Positions 27,655 to 33,419 of a stretch of 33,419 nucleotides of DNA are shown piece by piece; the stretch's first letter is position 1, and the number at the start of each line of letters is the position of its first letter. The stretch is from the NCBI GenBank assembly GCA_000320545.1, contig ADNK01002941.1, positions 1 through 33,419 of the forward strand. Reading direction: 5' to 3'. A model generated the notes under the pieces. That model did not search any database, had not been told where the DNA came from, and saw only the letters and a list, made by a program, of their open reading frames with translations. The DNA comes from Bigelowiella natans CCMP2755 (lineage: Eukaryota > Cercozoa > Chlorarachniophyceae). Position numbers and translations under genes: made by a program.

Positions 27655-29337
27655 ATGAAAAAAAATAATGCTATGATAAAAGGACACGACGAGAAAAGAC
27701 GAATCCCTTTCTTTGATAACACACGAAGATTCATCTTACAGAGGGCAAAGCAGTCTATTGATTATAATAAGAAGAAAATGAATGAATACATAAATGGTAA
27801 ATCACTACCCAATATCCTTCCCCCAGATACACCAACAGGAGCATTCAACAGATTACACATCCAATCTCTCCATTCGGCGATGCCTATTGATAGCAATAGT
27901 GCTTATGCTACTACTAAAAGAGGTTCAGGTAGATACTACAACAACATTTTTAAAAATATGCTTGAAAATAAGAGGCAGTTTTTTGCTGAAAGAGATGCTC
28001 TTAAACAGGGTTTATCTATGGTGAAAGAAGATGATGAGAAACCTGCTACTGAAAAGGAAAGCATCTTCAAAGGCGAGAGTGTTTATGTAAAGATGCTTAA
28101 CCAAGTCGTTGATTTATTTGAGGAAGGTGATTACAGTGAGATAAAACTAACCTACTTACGAAATGCTTACTCACAACTCAAAAAGGAATACAACACGATA
28201 AAAAAAGATGATGTTGTTAAATATGCTAAATTTATCGCATCAGTGGTAAAGTATCATTTTGAAGGGAACAAAACATTCACTCGCAATGTTAAGGGCAAAC
28301 AACTTAGAGTGACTGCTAAGAGTTTTCCTAAATCAAAGTTAATGGTCTTCTTCAAGATATTAAACCTAAGTGTCATTATATTAGGCAATAAAAATAAGTC
28401 TGACGAGGAACTGAAAATCGTTATTGAAGGAAGTAGCAAGATGCTAAATGCCCCTAAAACTCCACAGGCAGGAAGAGACCTTTTCAATGATTTAAAGAGC
28501 AAGTATAATGTAAGCATTCCTACAATAGACTTGACAAATACAATAGAAGCAAGTTTAGGAGCAGAGGTAGATAAATCTATTAGAGATAAAGAAATTAATA
28601 GTGTTGCTACAGAATTACGGTCAACTGCTACTACTGGTAGGCAAATAGATAAAGATATTGTAGATAAATACCAAAAAGCAATTGATTCAGCATTTACTGG
28701 TAGTAATAACTTAGATGAAGTGAAGACAGGTGAAAGAAAGGATTTATTAGACAATAAGAAATATAAACTTGACAAGATTCCTAAAAATACTATGATAAAG
28801 GTCTTCAACAAGAATGTAAGAGTAGGGGCATTCATCAACAACCTTCGTGCTTCCTTAAAGAAAACCGACACAGAAAGAGATACTAAAAATAAAGTAAGTC
28901 TTATTCTTAACGATGTTGAAAGTAAAAAAAATAGTGGTAATTTAACTCTAAAATATATGAAGCAAGTTCAAAAGGAGATAAATAAGAATTTCAAGGATTT
29001 GAACCCTAAAAACAAATTTACTTATGATGGTAAAAGTATTGATAAAAATGATGTTAAAAAGGTGATACAAGCAGAGGTTGATTCTTTTGGAAAAAGTGAA
29101 AGGAAAGAAAGAAATGCGATTGAAAGCAATCTGTTAAAGGTAGAAAAGGCATATAGCGACGATGACTCGGTTTTACCTGAAGCGAAAACTGCTATAAATC
29201 TACTTAAGAAGAAGAAGCAGAATGAAAAGTATAGATTTTTTAACGAGGTATTAACAGCATCACAACTCATCAAAGTATTACAAGAATTAGTTGATGACGA
29301 AGATGATTTAGATGCTATTCCTGAACCTGATGATTAA
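27655..29337 (+). CDS. Large helical protein of unknown function, 560 aa
   Basis: Not recognised. It lies between the protease and ATPase genes and has a TCTA motif, so a virion or assembly role is likely. The N-terminal 110 residues are the most distinctive: KRRIPFFDNTRRFILQRAKQ, SLPNILPPDTPTGAFNRLHI and a Gly/Tyr segment GSGRYYNNIFKNMLENKRQF. The rest is Lys/Asp/Glu/Asn-rich and mostly helical, with coiled-coil character at about 410-520 and an acidic end (DDEDDLDAIPEPDD). No catalytic motif, membrane span or protease consensus was seen. Candidates are a scaffold, a core protein or a spike component; I cannot choose. Confidence 0.75.
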   Translation: MKKNNAMIKGHDEKRRIPFFDNTRRFILQRAKQSIDYNKKKMNEYINGKSLPNILPPDTPTGAFNRLHIQSLHSAMPIDSNSAYATTKRGSGRYYNNIFKNMLENKRQFFAERDALKQGLSMVKEDDEKPATEKESIFKGESVYVKMLNQVVDLFEEGDYSEIKLTYLRNAYSQLKKEYNTIKKDDVVKYAKFIASVVKYHFEGNKTFTRNVKGKQLRVTAKSFPKSKLMVFFKILNLSVIILGNKNKSDEELKIVIEGSSKMLNAPKTPQAGRDLFNDLKSKYNVSIPTIDLTNTIEASLGAEVDKSIRDKEINSVATELRSTATTGRQIDKDIVDKYQKAIDSAFTGSNNLDEVKTGERKDLLDNKKYKLDKIPKNTMIKVFNKNVRVGAFINNLRASLKKTDTERDTKNKVSLILNDVESKKNSGNLTLKYMKQVQKEINKNFKDLNPKNKFTYDGKSIDKNDVKKVIQAEVDSFGKSERKERNAIESNLLKVEKAYSDDDSVLPEAKTAINLLKKKKQNEKYRFFNEVLTASQLIKVLQELVDDEDDLDAIPEPDD

Positions 29338-29358
29338 TATTTACTATAAAAAATAATA

Positions 29359-29362
29359 TCTA
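29359..29362 (+). promoter_or_regulatory. TCTA late-promoter-like motif
   Basis: ATATCTAATTTTTAATAATA precedes the packaging ATPase gene; TCTA begins 21 nt before the ATG. Confidence 0.6.
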
Positions 29363-29379
29363 ATTTTTAATAATAAACT

Positions 29380-30240
29380 ATGCCTTATTTATTATTAAAA
29401 AAACTAAACAGAATAGATGAAAATGAGAACAAGAACCTGAAACCTATAGCGATTGTGAAGAGTGAGAAGAAGGACAAAGACCCCTTACATAATGCTTTTT
29501 TATACTTAGATATGGATGATAAACCGAATTCAAAGAAGAAGACAAAGATTGAGTTGGATTTCCATCAAAAATTTGAGATACTACCGAACACAAATTCAGA
29601 CAAGAGAGATGTGATGTATATTGCTGGTGCGAGTGGGTCAGGTAAAAGTTATATTACCAAACAGATAGTGAATAATTATGCGAAATTGTATCCAAAACGA
29701 AAAATATTCATAGTCTCTCGTTTAGACGAAGACGAGACATTAGATGGTATTAAATCCAAAAACATAATCAAATTAGACATACCATCTTTAGTAGAGACAC
29801 CATTTGATGTTAACAATCCATTATTTTATAAAAGTTGTTTTGTCTTGGATGATGTCGATGACCTTCCTGACAAGCACCAACAAAAAGCAGTCCAGGATAT
29901 GCTAAATGCTGTCAGTATTATGGGTCGCCTTCACAAAAAGAAAAAAGATGAGGAAGGTAAAGAAACCGGTCAGGGTGGGATAAGTTTATTCTTTTTGACC
30001 CACTATATATCAAATTTTAGTAAAACTCGTATCATTTTGAATGAGAGCACACATTATGTCCTTTACCCTCAATCAACGGCAACAAATCAATTATATTACA
30101 TTTTGTCAAAATACATCGGTTTAGAACGGAAAGACATATTAAATTTGAAGAAGATGGGAAGCAGATGGTGTTGTATTCACAAGAACTATCCCCAATACAT
30201 CGTAGGGCAATATAGTGCGAAAATACTACACACAGATTAA
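29380..30240 (+). CDS. A32/FtsK-HerA-type genome-packaging ATPase
   Basis: Product of 286 aa, expected to pump the viral genome into the capsid. Walker A is GASGSGKS (83-90) in VMYIAGASGSGKSYITKQIV. Walker B is the hydrophobic-acidic stretch KSCFVLDDVDD (151-161). A third motif, SLFFLTHYISNFSKTRIIL, fits the downstream sensor region. The first 75 residues are a polar lead-in. The set of motifs, length and position match the ATPases of virophages, polintons and large DNA viruses. Complete and without lesions. Confidence 0.92.
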   Translation: MPYLLLKKLNRIDENENKNLKPIAIVKSEKKDKDPLHNAFLYLDMDDKPNSKKKTKIELDFHQKFEILPNTNSDKRDVMYIAGASGSGKSYITKQIVNNYAKLYPKRKIFIVSRLDEDETLDGIKSKNIIKLDIPSLVETPFDVNNPLFYKSCFVLDDVDDLPDKHQQKAVQDMLNAVSIMGRLHKKKKDEEGKETGQGGISLFFLTHYISNFSKTRIILNESTHYVLYPQSTATNQLYYILSKYIGLERKDILNLKKMGSRWCCIHKNYPQYIVGQYSAKILHTD

Positions 30241-30251
30241 AAAAATAATTA

Positions 30252-30255
30252 TCTA
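30252..30255 (+). promoter_or_regulatory. TCTA late-promoter-like motif
   Basis: ATTATCTAACTCTATTGTAT precedes the 105-aa membrane protein gene; TCTA begins 18 nt before the ATG. Confidence 0.6.
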
Positions 30256-30269
30256 ACTCTATTGTATAT

Positions 30270-30587
30270 ATGGATAATAAAGAACTGGTCTTGGATGTAA
30301 AACAACACTCCCAAGAGTTCAAAAAGCGATTGGAGCAGGAGATACTACACAAAATGGAAGTGGAGGATGCGAAATTAGAGAACACATATCAATCTTGCTG
30401 TATGACCAGCGATAAACGAGCATTAGAGTTCTTCTTAAAGAGCGGAGTCATATTTAGTGTGCTTGTGTTCAGTATGTTACAAGTTATCACAGTTAATAAT
30501 TCGTCCGAGCGGAATGCTTTTTTAAATATAGTAATATTAATACTTGGCACATTCTTGCCGTCGCCAAAAATAAAGGATAATAAATAA
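30270..30587 (+). CDS. Small membrane protein with helical N-terminus, 105 aa
   Basis: Residues 1-45 are charged and helical (ELVLDVKQHSQEFKKRLEQE, then ILHKMEVEDAKLE). A Cys pair (TYQSCCMTS) follows. Two hydrophobic stretches, SGVIFSVLVFSMLQVITV (about 58-75) and AFLNIVILILGTFLP (about 83-97), suggest a membrane hairpin. No family recognised. Last gene of the rightward virion block, with its own TCTA motif; it may act in an internal membrane or in exit. Confidence 0.7.
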   Translation: MDNKELVLDVKQHSQEFKKRLEQEILHKMEVEDAKLENTYQSCCMTSDKRALEFFLKSGVIFSVLVFSMLQVITVNNSSERNAFLNIVILILGTFLPSPKIKDNK

Positions 30588-30589
30588 TG

Positions 30590-30665
30590 CGAATACTGCG
30601 ACTGCTATGCTATGTGCTATATGTGCTGTGCTATGTGCGGATGCTGATATATGCGAAAGCAACAA
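30590..30665 (+). repeat. Imperfect GCTATGTGC-type repeats, related to those at 16.79 kb
   Basis: Short degenerate units (CTGCTATGCTATGTGC, GTGCTGTGCTATGTGCGG, TATATGCGAAAGC) fill the gap between two convergent genes. Their wording resembles the left repeat block at 16.77-16.93 kb. Confidence 0.5.
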
Positions 30666-30673
30666 GTGTTTTA

Positions 30674-32217
30674 TTATTCTGCTTTAAGTTCACTTGTCAT
30701 CAGTTGGTCATAATCTACATCATCCTCTTTTTCTTCATCATCAAACCTACTTCTACCCCAAAGTGCCTTTTTATGCACATTTCTACAATCATCCAGTGTG
30801 ACTGCCTTCCATTGTAGTTGTCTACTAACTTCAAACCAATATCTCTTTCCATTTTGTGTCACATAGGTAGTAAAACCTATTTTGTATTGCTCTGCATAGC
30901 CCATCTCTCTTTCCACAATTTCCATTACAGTTTTTGTCGCCGTTCTGATTTCTTCCTCTTTCATTTTCGGCAACAACCACTGCATAGTTTTGTCAATGTC
31001 TTCCAATGCTTCTTCCAATTCTGCTCTCTTTGATTTGAAAGTTGTCACCATATAATTCCATATCGCTCGTAATTGTGCCTCATATTGGAAATATCGCATA
31101 CTGCCTTTCTGCATTTGGTTAAGTTTCTTCCTTTCTTGACCATATGTTTTACAAGAAGTCTTACGGATTTTTTCTATGTTGATTGCATCCTGCTTAATCT
31201 TCTTTTTGACACTTTCCAAATTAGCATACCATTGTGAAGCAATTCCATTTGATGCAATTCGTGCAGGTTTTTGGAAGTTTTGAGGTTTGTAGTTCTCTAT
31301 TTGCTTGACCTGTATTTGTAATGATGCATTTGGGTCACAGATTTCCATTTGCAAATTCATTTTTTTGCAAATGGATGTCATCTTTGCATCGCCGTTGTTG
31401 ACCCTAAGATTGCTCGTAGCATCACAAAGCATTCGCATCTGGTTGCCGTTGTCAGCACCGCCTTGTAGTCGCTTTGTGAGGTTTAATGGAGTGCTAAAGA
31501 AAGAATAATTAAATAATTAGTAACTATGTATCTCCTCCCCCTCTAATGGGTTGAAATTACAAATTAAAATAAAATAAATATAAATATATATTATTACCTT
31601 GTATCCTGAGGAGTTTGATACCGCTTGTCAATCGTTCCTTTCTTCGTAAGTTTTGTCACACCCAAAGTCAGGGTCAAGACCTTATTCTTCTTGCTTTTCT
31701 CATCACAGGTCTTGTCTGTAGACTTATTCTTCTTGCTTTTCTTATCACAGGTCTTGTCTGTAGACTTGGGGAGACCACCCAATATTTTGCTTTTATCAAC
31801 TGGGGTAGGCACTTTGTATTGCTCTGCGAACTGCTCCCTGAGATTGTCGTAGTAAGAGTGTGCTGGAGGCGGTCCAACACCATTAAGCAGGTCTCGTATT
31901 TGTTGTGGATTTGTATACATATGTGCGACATCTCGCATATATTTGAGTAGTTTCTTGTTTCCCTTGTCCTTTTCCAGTGCCGAAACGATTATGGAGATAT
32001 TAGCATTCCATTTCTTCTCATAGTGTCCTTTCTTCAATTCCTCATTTTCATCCATTAGGATTTCATTAAAATCGCTCAACCATTTTACTCGCTTTTCCAA
32101 GTATTTCTCGTAATGTTTAAATCCAGGTTTTTCTACTGGAGCAGAATTCCACAATTCGTCCCAAGACAAGGGTCTCTGACTTTGAGCAAGTAGATTTAAG
32201 AGTGGTGTTTCCGCCAT
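30674..32217 (-). CDS. Two-exon gene for a 479-aa protein with protease-type sites
   Basis: Exon 1 is 32217-31598, exon 2 is 31493-30674. The junction ACAAG/GTAATAA ... TTTCTTTAG/CACTCC joins two long open frames in phase (…PQDT-S-TPLNL…), total 480 codons with stop. Exon 2's frame stays open from its ATG at 31438 back to the acceptor, supporting splicing. Function unknown. Residues 152-178 hold a 14-residue tandem repeat of the type STDKTCD(K/E)KSKKNK. Three adenain-type motifs occur: LNGVG (111-115), ILGGL (145-149) and LQGGA (216-220). Cutting at the last two would free a Lys-rich peptide of about 71 residues. Exon 2 is helical. No TCTA motif upstream. Confidence 0.72.
31494..31597 (-). 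other. 104-nt spliceosomal-type intron inside the viral element
   Basis: Starts GTAATAATATAT, ends with a pyrimidine-rich ATTCTTTCTTTAG. It contains in-frame stops and joins two frames in phase. It also holds AATGGGTT, echoing the right-end repeats (here in reverse sense). Confidence 0.72.
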
Positions 32218-32395
32218 TGTAAGGAGTGTCGCCTTTTTTGGTGAAAATAATTAAATTGTAGGGCATTTTGAGAACATTTTTGCCCCTTGTGGAAATAATA
32301 AAAGTATTTAAAAATTGCAGGGGGTTTATCTTCACTAAAAATCGTGCAACACCACAAAATGAAACGGTGCAACACGAAAATATAACCGTATGGTA
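32218..32395. other. Upstream region of the spliced gene
   Basis: AT-rich and noncoding. It has TAGGGCATTTTGAG near 32258 and a pair of GTGCAACAC words near 32344 and 32367. No TCTA motif close to the ATG at 32217. Nothing else recognised. Confidence 0.4.
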
Positions 32396-32507
32396 GTTTC
32401 ATTTTAGAGTATGTAACTTTTTGAGGTTTCATTTTAGAGTATGAAACTTTTTGGGGTTTCATTTTAGAGTATGAAACTTTTTGGGGTTTCATTTTAGAGT
32501 ATGAAAC
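32396..32507. repeat. 30-bp tandem repeats, three full and one partial, each with an inverted repeat
   Basis: Units start at 32396, 32426, 32456 and 32486 with a period of exactly 30 bp. Each reads GTTTCATTTTAGAGTATGAA followed by ACTTTTTGGG or a close variant. GTTTCAT and ATGAAAC pair within a unit (first unit has one change). Iteron-like: a possible origin, recombination or regulatory element. Confidence 0.88.
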
Positions 32508-32575
32508 CGTATACTTAAATATTTCTATTTTTAGAATTTAAATTATGTGAATTTACCGAAGCGAAAAGGCAATCT

Positions 32576-32676
32576 CAATGGGAGTGGGTCTAAAAATAAC
32601 CCATTCCAATGGGAGTGGGTCTATAAATAACCCATTCAAATGGGAGTGGGTCTAAAAATAACCCATTCCAATGGGT
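32576..32676. repeat. 31-bp tandem repeats, three full and one partial, each palindromic
   Basis: Units start at about 32576, 32607, 32637 and 32669. Each reads CAATGGGAGTGGGTCTAAAA followed by ATAACCCATTC, with AATGGG/CCCATT forming an inverted repeat. A different family from the adjacent 30-bp repeats but with the same architecture. Confidence 0.88.
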
Positions 32677-32818
32677 TAAAAATAGATTTGGACTCATTGC
32701 AATTGGGTATTTCCAAAATCCTATTAATAGCACCCCTTGGTATTAACCAAAGGCGATTTGTTTTTCCCCTGCTTGTCGTATTATCTTACTATCCCGCCAT
32801 TTTCCTCATATCTTTTAC

Positions 32819-32924
32819 GAGGGCATTTATTTATTTTTTTTATCACAATTCCTTGTCGCAGGGTAAGGAATTGGTTGTAGCACTTTCCATTTTCTACAGT
32901 GTATCTCTAAAAAGAAATGCCCTC
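32819..32924. repeat. Nested inverted repeats near the right end
   Basis: Outer arms GAGGGCATTT (32819-32828) and AAATGCCCTC (32915-32924) match perfectly over 10 bp. Inside them CAATTCCTT (32846-32854) and AAGGAATTG (32865-32873) form a 9-bp stem with a 10-base loop. Confidence 0.75.
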
Positions 32925-33419
32925 ACTTCTAGGAATTTTCTACGAATCATAATTTAAAATTTCGCAGGAAAAAAATAGCAAATAAAAAATAATAAATAAA
33001 ATAGATGCTATTAGATACAAAGCCAAATGCAAATACAAGTCACGAAAATACATTACCTACTGACCTACTGAGACTCAAAATCAGCAGTTTTTAGCTTCCA
33101 TAGCACAATACAACTGAAATATTCAAAACACACAGAAATAAAAATATTTTCTTCAGGTATTTAGAAGGTAAAATGAGAAGGTAGAAGAGAAATTAGAAGT
33201 AAAAATGAGAAAACAGAACATTTGCTGGAAAAATACAACTGAGTTATCAACTGTGGACATTAGCAAGTTGTAAAAAATAGAAAAATAACTTTTAGTAGTG
33301 TTTCAGTTGGAAAGCTGAGAACTGAAAAATATTTGCTTGTAAATATAGATGTGTTTGTATGTAGCTGTAGCTACTACGACCTATTAACACTTCGCATCTC
33401 AGTGTGGAATACAATTTAG
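32925..33419. other. AT-rich flank, no gene seen
   Basis: No open frame of note, no microsatellite like those on the left, no motif recognised. It may be the outermost part of the element or host DNA beyond it. Confidence 0.5.

Larger units (their letters stand above)
16340..33000. mobile_element. Integrated polinton-like virus / virophage-type element (ends approximate)
   Basis: An abrupt change from intron-rich host DNA to AT-rich, tightly packed, mostly single-exon genes. It contains the Preplasmiviricota hallmark set: rve integrase, double jelly-roll major capsid, penton-type minor capsid, adenain-type protease and A32/FtsK-HerA ATPase. Left limit is placed where composition changes and hairpins begin. 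Right limit is placed after the repeat block and inverted repeat at 32.4-32.93 kb. I could not find matching terminal inverted repeats or a target-site duplication, so both ends are estimates. No replication protein was found. Confidence 0.85.

Noticed and set aside
28254-28871. 205-aa minus-strand frame within the 560-aa gene
   Set aside because: It is opposite a complete gene in a compact operon-like block and looks like an antisense shadow.
32196-32492. Frame reading MKPQKVSYSK three times
   Set aside because: This is a translation of the 30-bp DNA repeat and has no coding support.
16441-32750. CCAAGGGGTG found at 16458 and, inverted, near 32738 as a terminal inverted repeat
   Set aside because: Only about 10 bp match and the flanks disagree, so chance is likely; the true ends remain undefined.

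Overview
This window joins two kinds of DNA. Positions 1 to about 16.3 kb are nuclear DNA of an intron-dense eukaryote, most likely a protist. From about 16.34 kb to about 33.0 kb lies an AT-rich, gene-dense, almost intronless insertion: an integrated polinton-like virus / virophage-type element (Preplasmiviricota lineage). I cannot name the host. Short exons, GT-AG introns, one GC-AG intron and an internal TTAGGG tract fit many protists. Chlorarachniophytes are one group I know to carry such elements, but that is only a guess.

Host part. (1) 34-8806, plus strand: one gene in at least 24 exons of 26-153 nt, about 17% coding. Its introns are largely microsatellites (TA, CA, CT, CAT, TAC, GAG and similar). 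Joined in frame, it encodes a Tudor-like segment, then an OTU-fold domain that has lost its catalytic residues, then an unrecognised C-terminal part. The 5' end lies outside the window. (2) About 8.95-10.27 kb: a convergent intergenic region packed with self-complementary words (CTAG, AGCT, GCTAGC, GCATGC). (3) 14919-10541, minus strand: a complete 15-exon TPX2-like spindle/microtubule protein of 785 aa, reconstructed exon by exon with every phase matching. (4) 14.9-16.3 kb: intergenic DNA with diverged repeats.

Viral part. Left end: hairpins, TA-rich tracts and short tandem repeats (16.35-16.93 kb). Then a small ORF, a coiled-coil plus six-repeat kelch protein, an rve (DDE) integrase, two small ORFs, a ribonucleotide reductase small subunit, two more small proteins and a small protein of a family known from large DNA viruses. 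The virion block follows. Leftward: double jelly-roll major capsid protein, penton-type minor capsid protein and a lysine-rich virion-type protein. Rightward: class 3 lipase, adenain-type protease, a 560-aa unknown, an A32/FtsK-HerA packaging ATPase and a small membrane protein. At the right end is a 479-aa gene split by a 104-nt intron, then two families of about 30-bp tandem repeats and a nested inverted repeat. I find no DNA polymerase, primase or helicase.

How it fits together. Eight genes, all in or beside the virion block or encoding tiny proteins, have TCTA 15-25 nt before their ATG in AT-rich DNA; the major capsid gene has TCTC at the same distance. TCTA in AT-rich flanks is the late promoter described for Cafeteria roenbergensis virus (CroV) and shared by its virophage mavirus. 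The integrase, reductase, kelch and spliced genes lack it. This suggests that virion genes answer to a giant-virus transcription machinery, while at least one gene depends on the host nucleus for splicing. Adenain-type cleavage motifs sit just before amphipathic basic peptides in the major capsid C-terminus and in the lysine-rich protein, and also flank a lysine-rich stretch of the spliced protein. Together these suggest an adenovirus-like virion maturation programme.
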